The notes: generated from the sequence alone by a model not told the origin. A stretch of DNA of 64,000 nt from an uncultured Psychrobacter sp. (GCF_947500265.1 NZ_CANMRN010000003.1:186001-250000); one strand, 5' to 3'. Positions 29,533-39,259 are shown, counted from the stretch's first letter. Numbers and translations are program-made.

Positions 29533-30981
29533 TTAAAGCCCTTTCCAATCGTTCAGTACAATACCAAAGCCGATAGAGGTATTTTCATGATTATAGTCAA
29601 TGATCGACTCACCATAGCCTTGGAATAGCTGAACCATACCATTAACGTTCTCTGATATAGGATAGATATAGTCGATTTGCGCAGCACCTTTATTGGTACC
29701 TGGATTGTAGCGCAAGGTACCGCTAATGCTCTGATCAGCAGGCAAATCGTACAAGAATTTGATATCACCATAGCCCATGTAGTCTTCAATATCTGGGTTG
29801 TCATCATCGCTATTACTATCACTATTTACGCGAGCCCATAGACGCGGTATGACTGATAGCTTGCCCCACTCTGCGCCTGCCATGAGGTAAGCACGGTTCC
29901 ATGAGCGTGATAATGGATCATCTTGTCCATTCGAGTGATGCACAGCACCTGCGCCCAGCATACGTAAACGTCCACCAAAAGGTAGGTCTGCTGTTACAGG
30001 TTGGGTCAGGAATATTTCAGGTTGATAATCTGTAGCACGGAATGGACGCGAGTTGTCTTCGTTATAAACTTGCCAATGTGACTCTTGAGTATAGCCAAAC
30101 CATAGGTCAGCACTGGTATCAAACAAATCTTCTGCCACCTTTGTCTTCAAAGATAGTTGGAATTTTAGTTCAGTTTCACGCATCTCGTTAGCAGTTAGAG
30201 ACTCGGTCTCTTGTGATGGTGTGCTTGGATTTAAATTAGGATCAAAGGTATAAAATAATGGCAACAGATACGTCGGTCGATATGGTCTGACCGTCCAAGT
30301 ACCACGCTCACTGTTTTTATCTAGGTCATAAGATAGACTGAGTGGCGAGAATTTTTCGATGTCTGTTTGAGTGACACCGACATTTTCTAAAATCTGTGCC
30401 TCACTATTCGTTTCAGCATCTATTTCTACATTGCCACTTGCCTTCAATTTGCTAGCAGCTGTTTGCTGATTGGTCATCAAGATGGTATCTGCATCTTCAA
30501 CTGTCGTACCACTCATCGCCGTTTGAGACTCAGCCAATATCACTTTTGGATTACCTGAGACCGTACTTTGAAAGGTTTTTGCCAAATCAATTGGTTGTTT
30601 GGTTGAGGTATAGCTTGGTGTCTTACCTTGTTCAGCTACTTTATCAAAACAAGCGAGTCGAGCAGCACTAGACTGGACTTGAGTACATTCAGAAAACAGC
30701 TTGGCTTGCTGGGCAATAAATTCTTTGCTAATTATTTTGCCATTTTGTGTACTCATATCAGAAGATATCGCACTGTTATCAAGACTCTGTGATAGGTCAA
30801 GATCCTCGTATTCAAACGCAGCTTCGGGTGCTGGTAGTTCGTTATAAGTCTGAGAGTCATCAGCAGCTTGTACTTGTATCGCGGTACAACTCAACGCAAG
30901 AGCAACTGCAATACGAAGAGGCATATGCGCATTCTGGTAAGACGGCTGTTGGTGACGCTGAGTAATGGTATGGGCAAACAT
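29533..30981 (-). CDS. pldA: Outer-membrane phospholipase A1 (OMPLA)
   Basis: 482 residues with a cleavable signal ending in AIQVQA near residue 39. The C-terminal 270 residues form the OMPLA beta-barrel with the catalytic motif AVHHSNGQDDPLSRSWNRAY, holding the His-x-Ser and Asn residues, and the FLTQP and DIKFLYDLP strands. The enzyme hydrolyses mislocalised phospholipids in the outer leaflet. It is far longer than E. coli PldA (289) because of an N-terminal periplasmic region of about 160 residues with the motif ARLACFDKVAEQ, also seen in other Moraxellaceae envelope proteins. The function of that extension is unknown. AAAGGACACTT precedes the ATG. Confidence 0.92.
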   Translation of the reverse strand: MFAHTITQRHQQPSYQNAHMPLRIAVALALSCTAIQVQAADDSQTYNELPAPEAAFEYEDLDLSQSLDNSAISSDMSTQNGKIISKEFIAQQAKLFSECTQVQSSAARLACFDKVAEQGKTPSYTSTKQPIDLAKTFQSTVSGNPKVILAESQTAMSGTTVEDADTILMTNQQTAASKLKASGNVEIDAETNSEAQILENVGVTQTDIEKFSPLSLSYDLDKNSERGTWTVRPYRPTYLLPLFYTFDPNLNPSTPSQETESLTANEMRETELKFQLSLKTKVAEDLFDTSADLWFGYTQESHWQVYNEDNSRPFRATDYQPEIFLTQPVTADLPFGGRLRMLGAGAVHHSNGQDDPLSRSWNRAYLMAGAEWGKLSVIPRLWARVNSDSNSDDDNPDIEDYMGYGDIKFLYDLPADQSISGTLRYNPGTNKGAAQIDYIYPISENVNGMVQLFQGYGESIIDYNHENTSIGFGIVLNDWKGL

Positions 30982-31266
30982 AAGTGTCCTTTATCTAACT
31001 AGCATTAGCGCTAGCAGAGTATATGAGGTAATTAATATAGCCATTAGCGTTATCGCTAAAATAGAATTGACTGAGACTATCAGCTAATCGCAGATATTAG
31101 GAGCGAAAAAAATGACAATTAGTGCCCCTGCTGCATTGTTTCTTTATTGTAATGAAAATATAAGCACGATACTAGCTTTATCGATAGTTAAAATAAGCAT
31201 CTATCAATATAATTACTTATATAACAAATACTTAATAAACATTCTATAGTATGAATTTAAAGGCAT
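30982..31266. other. Intergenic region between dsbD and pldA
   Basis: AT-rich spacer that should contain the pldA promoter. No repeat, RNA gene or clear promoter was recognised. Confidence 0.4.
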
Positions 31267-31301
31267 CAAAAAAGCCAGCATACTTTCTTAGTATACTGGC
31301 C
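31267..31301 (-). terminator. Rho-independent terminator of dsbD
   Basis: On the minus strand GCCAGTATACT / AGTATGCTGGC (one mismatch) is followed by six T, about 65 bases after the dsbD stop. Confidence 0.8.
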
Positions 31302-31365
31302 TTCTTAATATTCTTAAGAATTTTCGAAATATTACACTGGTTTCTTAAGTGTTCATTGTTAAATG

Positions 31366-33495
31366 TTAGTTGTTCAACGCCGATAATGTTTGCTCAAATT
31401 CTGAGCGACCAATCTCACCCACTTGCTGATTTACTAGCTGGCCATCAATATAATACAGTAGCGCTGGTGGACCGAAGAGTTGGTAACGAGACAACACGGC
31501 TTTTGAGTCTGCCGTCGTTTCAGTAATATCGAGCTTTACTAATTGCCAATCTTGCATTTGTGCTGGGCGATTATGAAACAGGTTCTTGTCCATAATGCGG
31601 CACTCAATACACCACTCTGCTGTCAGATCGACAATGACATTCGGATTGGCTGCGACAATGGCATCTAGCTCTGCAAGCGTCGTGATCGTCTTATCAGTGG
31701 TGCTATCACTATTCACTGGTTGACCAGATGTTGACTGTACCATCATCGGTGCTGCACCCAACGACGCTAATGGATGTAAGCTATCATCATTACCCAATGC
31801 AGCGCCGACTATTAGGCAAGCGGCCCAAATACCAGTGATAAGGCTTAGTGCTTGGGTCAGCATACGACCTTTACCTAGCCAACTCCATGCCCATGTTGCC
31901 ACGACCATAAACCACAATGCCCATACCATCAGCATGACTGGCGATATAAAAACTCGCTCAATCAATAACAAAGCCACGGCAAATAGTAGTAAAGCAAAGC
32001 CTTGCTTGACCCAATTCATCCACTCGCCTGCTTTTGGCATAATCTTGCCTTGAGTAGCACCGATTAGGATAAGCGGCGCTGATAAACCAAAACCAAGCAT
32101 GAATAAAGCGGCAAAGCCGAGCAACGGACTACCAATAGTAGAAACCGCCAATAATGCCCCAAATAATGGCGCAGAAACACAAGGTGACACGACTAGCGCT
32201 GATAAAAACCCAGCGATTAAACTGCCGCCTGTACTACCAAGCTTACTGTCACCTGCTTGGCTTAAGCCTTGCATCTTTCGACTGATCGCTTGTGGTAATC
32301 GCACACTGAAAAGACCTAACATGTATAGTGCGAGAAGTATAAAAACAATAGCAAAGCTAATGAGAATAATTGGATTCTGCAGCCAACCAATAATACCTAA
32401 AGATTCACCGAATACTGCGATAACAGCGCCCAAAATTCCGTAAGCAGTCGCTACCCCAATCGCGTAACTGGTGGTCAAGATGACACCGCGTTTGACCGTT
32501 GGGTTTTGTTCGCGGGCTACAATGTTGGCCACGATAGGTAACATCGGTAACACACATGGCGTCAAGGCCAAGCCTAAGCCTGCTAGAAATAATAGTACTA
32601 ATGCCAGCCAAGGGTGAGAAGCCAAACCAAAAGGATCGCTATCAACGAAACTGTTGCTCAAGGTATTTTCACTATTGGCCGTCTCGCCTGTTACGCTGCT
32701 ATTTGCTACAGAAATCGTATTCGTCGCTGCATTACTATCTAAAGAATCATACTCTACAGCGCTGTCATCAATGAGATCATAATCAATAGCCCCATCGTCT
32801 GTCAGTGCTTGCGCCTCATCAGGCAAAGGATTATCAAGAGCTGTTGAGCTTGCTTCCTCTGGTGTCGTCGTAGCACTATTCTCTGAATCGGTCGAGCTCG
32901 CACTACTCTCACTATCTGCTGATACCTGCGTCGATGCAGCTGCAATATCGACAGTCGTATTAATCTTTTCAGGTGGATAGCACAGTCCTGCTTTTGCACA
33001 GCCTTGCCAGCCGACGACGATAGCTCCGTCTTCTATATTCTTGCCACTATTGTTTGTCAGTGTGGTGGTAGCGACCATATTCGCTTGGTCAAATACCAGT
33101 ACTTTGCCAAATGTCGGATCATCTATCGAATATGGTGTCTGGCTAAAGGTAAAAGGTGCAGCCGTCACGCCAGCGGGTAGCGTAAGCTTGATTTGCTTTT
33201 TATAGACGTAATGTTCAGGAGTGATATCAAAATTAACAGATAACCGCGTACCTGCTTTGACAGGGGTACTATCTGTACTTACCTGAAACGCTTGATCTAC
33301 TGGCAAAAACTTTGACTTCGATGAGCTTTCACTACTACCAAAAAGGTCGCCTAACCCTGCCGCTTGTACCGTCGATGTCGCTGATAAACCTGTCAACAAT
33401 GAGCCACTAGCGATAGCAAGCGCTAAGATATGGGATTTTTTCGAATGGGTAGATACGCTAAATGATGAGGACTTTGGTGATGTCTTGATGGACAT
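31366..33495 (-). CDS. dsbD: Thiol:disulfide interchange protein DsbD
   Basis: Moves electrons from cytoplasmic thioredoxin to periplasmic DsbC and similar proteins. 709 residues in the usual order: signal peptide, periplasmic alpha domain with the Cys pair GCAKAGLCYPPEK (about residues 165-175), an acidic Ser/Thr-rich linker of about 100 residues, an eight-helix membrane domain with conserved Cys in LTPCVLPMLP and SPCVSAPL, and a C-terminal thioredoxin-like gamma domain with active site WCIEC (629-632). E. coli has CVAC there. E. coli DsbD is 565 residues, and the linker explains most of the difference. The gene just upstream encodes a free copy of the alpha domain. Confidence 0.96.
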   Translation of the reverse strand: MSIKTSPKSSSFSVSTHSKKSHILALAIASGSLLTGLSATSTVQAAGLGDLFGSSESSSKSKFLPVDQAFQVSTDSTPVKAGTRLSVNFDITPEHYVYKKQIKLTLPAGVTAAPFTFSQTPYSIDDPTFGKVLVFDQANMVATTTLTNNSGKNIEDGAIVVGWQGCAKAGLCYPPEKINTTVDIAAASTQVSADSESSASSTDSENSATTTPEEASSTALDNPLPDEAQALTDDGAIDYDLIDDSAVEYDSLDSNAATNTISVANSSVTGETANSENTLSNSFVDSDPFGLASHPWLALVLLFLAGLGLALTPCVLPMLPIVANIVAREQNPTVKRGVILTTSYAIGVATAYGILGAVIAVFGESLGIIGWLQNPIILISFAIVFILLALYMLGLFSVRLPQAISRKMQGLSQAGDSKLGSTGGSLIAGFLSALVVSPCVSAPLFGALLAVSTIGSPLLGFAALFMLGFGLSAPLILIGATQGKIMPKAGEWMNWVKQGFALLLFAVALLLIERVFISPVMLMVWALWFMVVATWAWSWLGKGRMLTQALSLITGIWAACLIVGAALGNDDSLHPLASLGAAPMMVQSTSGQPVNSDSTTDKTITTLAELDAIVAANPNVIVDLTAEWCIECRIMDKNLFHNRPAQMQDWQLVKLDITETTADSKAVLSRYQLFGPPALLYYIDGQLVNQQVGEIGRSEFEQTLSALNN

Positions 33496-33542
33496 GAATG
33501 GCTACCTATTATTACCGATATTTTAATCAATCTGCTCGCTAT

Positions 33543-34091
33543 TTATCTGCGTGTCGCAGCAATGTCTATCTTGGTTTTAACTTTTTCTGGTGGATAGCAT
33601 AGCCCAGCCGTTGCACACCCTTGCCAACCAATAATAAGAGGCGCGTTTTTGGCACCCTTACCATTACTGGTCGTCATTGTCGTGGTTGCAATGACGCTTC
33701 TTTGCGTAAATACAGGAACCTGACCAAAGGTCGGATCATTGATTGATACTGGTGATTGATTAAAAGTGAACGGCGTAGCGTTTATTCCTGTAGGGAAGCT
33801 CAACGTAAGCTTATCCTTGTAGACATAATGCCCTGGCGTAATTTCAAAACTGATCGACAACCGCGTGCCTTTGGAAGTCGCTTTGGTATTACTGACCACC
33901 TGAAAGGCTTCATCCACTGGTAAGAACTTTGAGTTTGACGAGGAGCTATTTTTAAATAAGTCGTTTAGTCCTGCTGCTTGTGCACTGACCGATGTCATTG
34001 ACAGAACCGTTACTAATGAAGTACTGGCGACGGTTAGAACCAATTTATAAAGGTTTTTAAAAAAGTATTTATTAGAATTTTGGATCAACAT
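33543..34091 (-). CDS. Stand-alone DsbD alpha-domain protein
   Basis: 182 residues: signal peptide ending SVSAQA, then one domain almost collinear with residues 40-180 of the DsbD next door (shared landmarks LNDLFKNSSSS/LGDLFGSSESS, SKFLPVDEAFQV, PGHYVYKDKLTL, and the Cys pair GCATAGLCYPPEK). It then stops with IDIAATRR, with no membrane domain and no gamma domain. The Cys pair of the alpha domain is intact, so it could still exchange disulfides as a soluble periplasmic protein, but it could not take electrons directly from the membrane unless DsbD donates them. It has its own ribosome binding site (AAAGGTAATCATTT) and lies 47 bases before dsbD. A tandem partial duplication of dsbD is the simplest origin. 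Confidence 0.85.
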   Translation of the reverse strand: MLIQNSNKYFFKNLYKLVLTVASTSLVTVLSMTSVSAQAAGLNDLFKNSSSSNSKFLPVDEAFQVVSNTKATSKGTRLSISFEITPGHYVYKDKLTLSFPTGINATPFTFNQSPVSINDPTFGQVPVFTQRSVIATTTMTTSNGKGAKNAPLIIGWQGCATAGLCYPPEKVKTKIDIAATRR

Positions 34092-34205
34092 AAATGATTA
34101 CCTTTAATTGCAGTTTGCGATGACTTTTTGCTGAGCGCCTAGATATATTTATAGCACTGGCTATCAAACTTGTATTGAACAGTAGGCAGTTTATCTACTG
34201 ATAAA

Positions 34206-34241
34206 AAATATCAACCAATAAGGGAATATTGGTTGATATTT
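34206..34241 (-). terminator. Rho-independent terminator of gspG
   Basis: A perfect 15-base stem AAATATCAACCAATA / TATTGGTTGATATTT around a 6-base loop, with T on the minus-strand side, about 95 bases after the gspG stop. Confidence 0.8.
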
Positions 34242-34335
34242 ATAAATTGTTGAAAGTGCATCGATGAGCGAATGTTTCATGCTACAAAGCTATATCAGTA
34301 TCAGAACTTATTCACTATACGTCTGTTATTAAGCT

Positions 34336-34896
34336 TTATAGCTGAGCATAAAGATCCGCATCTTGACCTTCACCACCTTGTTGACCATCAGCACCTAACG
34401 AAAATAAATCGTAAGGGCGCCCTTCACTACCTGGTGCAACATATTGCATCTCATTTTCCCAGCCATCAGTTGGATAGCCACCTTTAATATACCCACCTTC
34501 AGGATAGTTTTTTGCATCAGCTGGCGGTGTCGTAAGCGCCTCTAGCCCTTGAGCAGTCGTCGGATAGCGCGAATTATCAACCTTATACATATCTAGCGCA
34601 TTTGAGACAGTGGCAAGCGCCGTTTCAGTTGTTTTAACACGGGCCTTATCACTTTGACCAACTACTTTTGGTACCACTAATCCAGCAAGAATGGCTAGGA
34701 TCACAATAACGACCATAATTTCGATAAGAGTGAATCCTGCTTGACCAGACTTTGTCCTCACACTGCGCTGCATAGCTGAAGAAGCGATCTTATGGTCAGT
34801 TACAATATTTGAATGGGATTGCATATCCTGAATAGCACTTTTTGGCGTCATATTTACTTGGAGTTTGTCAGTCATAGTCATCGCTTTGGTCATCAC
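34336..34896 (-). CDS. gspG: Type II secretion major pseudopilin GspG
   Basis: 186 residues. The prepilin site GQAG^FTLIEIMVVIVILAILAGLVVPKVVGQSDKA lies unusually deep (near residue 54). The C-terminal part has the GspG signature ALDMYKVDNSRYPTTAQGLEAL, the calcium-site region and DLFSLGADGQQGGEGQDADL. It forms the periplasmic pseudopilus that drives type II secretion. The long leader suggests an alternative start, for example the ATG at 34773, which gives a 13-residue leader, but neither start has a clear ribosome binding site. gspF lies upstream on the same strand; other gsp genes are elsewhere, a scattered arrangement also known in Acinetobacter. Confidence 0.92.
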   Translation of the reverse strand: MMTKAMTMTDKLQVNMTPKSAIQDMQSHSNIVTDHKIASSAMQRSVRTKSGQAGFTLIEIMVVIVILAILAGLVVPKVVGQSDKARVKTTETALATVSNALDMYKVDNSRYPTTAQGLEALTTPPADAKNYPEGGYIKGGYPTDGWENEMQYVAPGSEGRPYDLFSLGADGQQGGEGQDADLYAQL

Positions 34897-35300
34897 AGTT
34901 ATGTAAATAGTAAAAGTGGCGTTCTATTGTGGCTCTCATCAATACTATATCAATGAGCTCTGAAACTATTGTCACTATAAACCATGGTTTTATTTTTATC
35001 CAGCGCTGTGCCTAGTTTGAATTTGGGTTTGCTATTTTAGCCGAAGTTAAATGTTAGCTGACTCTAAATGTATGACTATTAAACCGTGCTTACTATAGCG
35101 CGGGGCTGGTGTTTGCCATAGCAAAAATAGCGTTCGTTCAACAATATACAACAGTAAGCAAACCTTAAGAAAGCTAGTCCAAGGTTTAGCAAGTAAGTCA
35201 GGTGATATGAATAGAGTAAAAGAGAACTAAATAGAGATATTGAAAAAGGAGAGCTGACTATATGTAAAGAGTATGGCAAATCATCAGCTAGCGAATGAGC
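34897..35300. other. Intergenic region between gspF and gspG
   Basis: About 400 bases with no credible gene. An open frame of 66 codons on the minus strand (35079-35279) is Leu/Ser/Tyr-rich and has no ribosome binding site. No repeats or terminators were recognised. Confidence 0.4.
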
Positions 35301-36503
35301 CTAGCCTGCCAAATCGTTCATATTAACGATAGGTAGCATAACCGCCATTACAATAATCATGACTACTACGCCCATCAGCACCAACATTAGAGGTTCGAGT
35401 AATGATAATAAGGTGCTAATAAAATTGGTTGCTTCTGCCTCCTGCATATTGGCGGCACGGCTGAGCATATTTTCAAGCTCGCCTGAGTTCTCCCCACTTT
35501 TTATCATCTGTACCATCATCGGTGGAAAGTAAGTAGATTTCTCTAGCTGGCTAGACAAACTAGAGCCTTCTGTGACCCTATCAGCCGCAGTAATAATCGT
35601 TTTTTGGATATACAAATTGGTCGTGACCGCAGCACCGATATGTAATGCCTCAATTAAAGGCACTCCTGAGCGTACTAGTATCGCAAGAGTACTGGCAAAT
35701 CGCGCGGCATTTAATCCTTTCGACAATCTGGCTAGTATCGGCAACCTAAGCACCACGCTATCAATGGTTAATTTACCTGCTTGCGTTTGGGCAAAACGGT
35801 AGAATAAAAATGCAGTACTTGCCAATACCAATAGTATCAACCACCACCACTGAGTAATGATATTCGATAGCGTGAGAACGATTTGAGTAATCAAAGGCAG
35901 CGCTTGCTCAGACTGTTCAAAGACTTTGACAATTTTGGGTACAACGAAGCTCATCAGCCCCATAATTACCGCAATTGCCATTACCATCAGAACAATCGGA
36001 TAGACCATGGCCCCTTGGATTTTCTTTTGGAGGGCAAAACGGTTTTCGGTGTAGTCTGCTAGTTGATTGAGGATAAGATCAAGGTGACCAGATTTTTCGC
36101 CTGCAGCAATCGTAGCGATATATAACGGTGGGAAGCTAGCAGCTTGTTGCAGGGCACGTGCTAAGCTGAGTCCTTCTAAGACATGTGAGCGCACTGCAAG
36201 CATCAGGGATTTTATATGAGTCTTTGGAGATTGCTTAGCAACCGCTGCCAAGGTTTCCTCAAGTGGGATACCCGCTGCCAATAATACAGATAACTGACGT
36301 GTCAGCAATGCCAACTCGTATGCAGACGGTTTTTTGTAGCGGTTTTTGCTCTGACTCTGTCTGTCATTGACCGGATTGACTTCAACGGGTGTCCATTGCT
36401 TATCGCGCAACTGCTGGCGAATTTGCCGCGCAGAATCCCCCTCTAGCAAGCCTTTTTGGACAACGCCATGGTCGTCAAGCGCTTTGAAATGATAGGCAGG
36501 CAT
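35301..36503 (-). CDS. gspF: Type II secretion inner-membrane platform protein GspF
   Basis: 400 residues with two T2SSF domains. The N-terminal block MPAYHFKALDDHGVVQKGLLEGDSARQIR is typical. Conserved GLSLARAL, GEKSGHLD and the repeated GENSGELE motif mark the two cytoplasmic domains, and three membrane segments are visible (near residues 170-195, 215-235 and 370-395). GspF couples the ATPase GspE (encoded at 44775) to pseudopilus assembly by GspG. PilC of the type IV pilus is the closest alternative; length and neighbouring gspG favour GspF. Confidence 0.9.
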   Translation of the reverse strand: MPAYHFKALDDHGVVQKGLLEGDSARQIRQQLRDKQWTPVEVNPVNDRQSQSKNRYKKPSAYELALLTRQLSVLLAAGIPLEETLAAVAKQSPKTHIKSLMLAVRSHVLEGLSLARALQQAASFPPLYIATIAAGEKSGHLDLILNQLADYTENRFALQKKIQGAMVYPIVLMVMAIAVIMGLMSFVVPKIVKVFEQSEQALPLITQIVLTLSNIITQWWWLILLVLASTAFLFYRFAQTQAGKLTIDSVVLRLPILARLSKGLNAARFASTLAILVRSGVPLIEALHIGAAVTTNLYIQKTIITAADRVTEGSSLSSQLEKSTYFPPMMVQMIKSGENSGELENMLSRAANMQEAEATNFISTLLSLLEPLMLVLMGVVVMIIVMAVMLPIVNMNDLAG

Positions 36504-36586
36504 GGCAACAGATATCCTAAGAAGCTTACAAGTAGATAGTTATGATTTATGACTTAATAGAATTCTATTAATTTGACATTCTACGC

Positions 36587-37648
36587 TTAAAAAAGTGGCG
36601 TTGAGTCATTACTATCAGGCATCAAACCTTGTAATAGCAAAACATCCAGATGCTGCTGCTGTAGCTTTTTATCAAAATCATTAACTTCAGCGATTAGCAT
36701 TCTTTCAATACGTTTATCACTCGCGAACACGCTCAAGCGCGCACAAATAACGGCCAACTGATAAATGCGTTTTTTGCAATAACCGTCAAGACCTTGTAAT
36801 AATCTAACCATATGCGGGGTTTCAAGACTGGCGTAATCATAGTCAGCCACGACTTGCTGGCCAAGGGCTGTGACGCCATAAGTAATCGACAGATGAGCAC
36901 AATAATAACAGCTGAATAAATAACCAACCACATGACCAATATAATAGCCTCGATCGTAGGTAAAACTACTTACGCCAAAGTGACCAAGTACATAACTGTT
37001 GAGGCTACCTTGGTCGCGAATTGGCTTGCCGTGCTTTAACTTACCGACTGTAGCAAAGCACAATGGATTGCGACCATCTTGAGTCGTCAGTTGCCAACCG
37101 GCGGGCTGCTGCGCAGGCATATGACGCACAATATCTGCAATAATGTCATCGACCACATGCAGCTGCTGCCAGAGTCTTTCGAGCGTATCCGTATCCATCA
37201 ACCCACGTTTATCAAGCTGCTGCGCAAGTAAATATTGCTGATATTCTGCGAATTGCGGCTTCAGGGTTTGTACTAAGTAAGTAGGACGCGTATTGGCAGA
37301 TGCCATATATAACAGTCGAGTACGCTCGTGCTGAGCACGATAAAGCGCAACACGCTGCGTAGCGACATTAGTTTCTTGAGCCACAGGTTTTGCAGCTACT
37401 GTAAGACTATCGGATGACTCAGATATTACTGCTTCAGTTGCTACCGCCTCGATATCTGGCAAAGTAAACATCGTCAATAATGCCGCCTTATCAGGTGTCT
37501 CTACCGACTCATTTTTCGGCGCATCTTTGCTGACCTGCGGGTTCTCTATAGCAGTGTTTTTATCAACATTACTTTCTATTTTAGCAGTTGCAGCAGCCTC
37601 TTGTTGGCCATTACTTCCTGCATTTAGCTTTGCGGTCGGTTCAGTCAT
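36587..37648 (-). CDS. Protein of unknown function
   Basis: 353 residues that I do not recognise. Residues 1-115 are low complexity (Ala, Glu, Val, Thr, Lys). Residues about 120-345 look folded and mainly helical, with LYRAQHERTRLLYMAS, a Gly/Tyr-rich stretch DRGYYIGHVVGYLFSCYYCAH that includes a CYYC motif, and ITYGVTALGQQVVADYDYASL. No signal peptide or strong membrane helix is present, apart from a mildly hydrophobic YLFSCYYC stretch. It lies 83 bases upstream of gspF on the same strand and could share its transcript, but there is no direct evidence for a secretion role. Confidence 0.65.
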   Translation of the reverse strand: MTEPTAKLNAGSNGQQEAAATAKIESNVDKNTAIENPQVSKDAPKNESVETPDKAALLTMFTLPDIEAVATEAVISESSDSLTVAAKPVAQETNVATQRVALYRAQHERTRLLYMASANTRPTYLVQTLKPQFAEYQQYLLAQQLDKRGLMDTDTLERLWQQLHVVDDIIADIVRHMPAQQPAGWQLTTQDGRNPLCFATVGKLKHGKPIRDQGSLNSYVLGHFGVSSFTYDRGYYIGHVVGYLFSCYYCAHLSITYGVTALGQQVVADYDYASLETPHMVRLLQGLDGYCKKRIYQLAVICARLSVFASDKRIERMLIAEVNDFDKKLQQQHLDVLLLQGLMPDSNDSTPLF

Positions 37649-37968
37649 AACATACCATCAGCAGCGAAAATAAACATCGTCTCGATCCTTTTATATGCCT
37701 ATCGTATAAGGACATATAGCGCGTTACAACATCAGCGCTTTTGTCTCGACGACTCATCAACCCATAGTACCTGAACACAGACTCAATGTCAGCTGCCCTT
37801 AACTAAAATAGCCATAGCAAGTTACCAAAGGTTTTATAGATATGAATGGTTCAACGTTTATAAACAATATGTATTCACAAATTAAAAAAAGCGCCAAGGA
37901 CATATAAATGACCTTAGCGCTTATCGTCGAGATTCTACTTAAATAACTTAAATAAACAGCAACTAGAG
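37649..37968. other. Intergenic region upstream of the unknown gene
   Basis: Holds the terminator of the AraC-type gene at its right side. The rest shows no ORF or recognisable signal. Confidence 0.4.
37884..37923 (-). terminator. Rho-independent terminator of the AraC-type gene
   Basis: On the minus strand AAGCGCTAAGG / CCTTGGCGCTT (one mismatch) is followed by seven T. Confidence 0.85.
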
Positions 37969-38904
37969 CTATGCAAGATTGTTCTGTCGATACTGCTGAC
38001 GGTATGCTTTTGGCGAGACACCATACACACGTTTAAACGCCTGACTAAAAGTTGAATCTGAGGCATAACCTACCATCTCGCTGATACGGCTAATACTGTT
38101 TTGCTGTAAGCGTAAATATCGAGCCGCCAATCGTAAGCGGTAATCAATCAGATAAGTCAGTGGCGGCATACCAACGGTGTCTTTGAAACGCTGTGCAAAG
38201 CTAGAACGCGACATTCCTGCTACTTCTGCAAGTTGATGAATGGTCCAGCTTTCACTCGGTGCCTCATGCATCGCGGCTAATGCCTTGGTCAAAAACGGAT
38301 CTTTCATGGCCTTAAGCCAGTTTTCTGTAGCTTCAGGTAAGCTTTCAATATACACGCGCAAACACTCAATCATCATGATGCTTGCCCAATGATTGATTAC
38401 AGCCGTTTTGCCCATACGCTCACGCTCAGCTTCTAGTGTTAGCAGCTTTATCTCTACATCAATCACTTCAAACCGTCCGTCAGCAGCATCATTGAGCTCT
38501 GGCAATATCGGTGGCAGTACTGACAACAGAGGATTAATCATCTCTTTGTCGTATTTGCATTCGATTAGTATCAAAGATGAATTGGGGTCTCCATCGCCAT
38601 CGATATCAAGTGTACGCTCGGTGCAATTACTCAATAGTTCATCAAGCGACTCAGCAACATCACCATGGTGATTGAGTGCGTAACTCACATGCTTGTGCGC
38701 ATTCGGAATCATGATCATGTCGCCAGCGCGAGCTTCTCGTAGACCATTACCAACATCAATGCAAAAACCGCCAGACATTACCAAGTAAAATAAAATGGTG
38801 TCTTTTCTAGTCATAGAATAAGACCAATTGCCAGTGCCATTTAGACGATAATACTTAGTCTCAAATAAATGCACGTTTTGCAGCAATACACTCAGTGCGT
38901 CCAT
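37969..38904 (-). CDS. AraC-family transcriptional regulator with cupin sensor
   Basis: 311 residues from an ATG with GAGGAATTGATTG upstream; an in-frame TTG one codon earlier is less likely. The N-terminal half is a cupin-type sensor (FYLVMSGGFCIDVGNG, ARAGDMIMIPNAHKHVSY). The C-terminal 100 residues hold two helix-turn-helix motifs (IHQLAEVAGMSRSSFAQRFK and ISRISEMVGYASDSTFSQAFKR), ending GVSPKAYRQQYR. This layout fits the cupin_6 AraC subfamily, whose members often control adjacent dehydrogenases or efflux genes. Here no target gene is adjacent, so the regulon cannot be inferred. Confidence 0.9.
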   Translation of the reverse strand: MDALSVLLQNVHLFETKYYRLNGTGNWSYSMTRKDTILFYLVMSGGFCIDVGNGLREARAGDMIMIPNAHKHVSYALNHHGDVAESLDELLSNCTERTLDIDGDGDPNSSLILIECKYDKEMINPLLSVLPPILPELNDAADGRFEVIDVEIKLLTLEAERERMGKTAVINHWASIMMIECLRVYIESLPEATENWLKAMKDPFLTKALAAMHEAPSESWTIHQLAEVAGMSRSSFAQRFKDTVGMPPLTYLIDYRLRLAARYLRLQQNSISRISEMVGYASDSTFSQAFKRVYGVSPKAYRQQYRQNNLA

Positions 38905-39259
38905 CAATCAATTCCTCAATAATGCAGATTAATAACGATTCATCTTAAAAAAATAATAGTATTCTTAATCACAAGTTCTGTCGGTTTGCTCCATGCCAAT
39001 ACTTGCTCCAATAAATAATTTTTATTAAATAATATGGGTGTGATAACACTTAAGCATAATGCATCATTTAAAACGTCATGTCTATTTACTTATTAGAACT
39101 ACTAAACAATAGTAGAGGAGACACAGTCACGCTAGGCCTTAAGGAAAACCTACAGGAAATGATGATAAAAATTTGGGGGATTATCTAGCATTGAAGGTGC
39201 TATCAAACTCTATCTGTTTCATCTTGTAAAGATAATATAGAGATAAAATCGAATAGGCA
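38905..39259. other. Intergenic region between the AraC-type gene and the tRNA cluster
   Basis: About 350 AT-rich bases with no ORF, att-like repeat or integrase gene, although it lies at the 3' end of a tRNA cluster, where mobile elements often insert. Confidence 0.4.

Noticed and set aside
35079..35279. 66-codon frame between gspF and gspG
   Set aside because: Hydrophobic by composition, with no ribosome binding site; not supportable as a gene.
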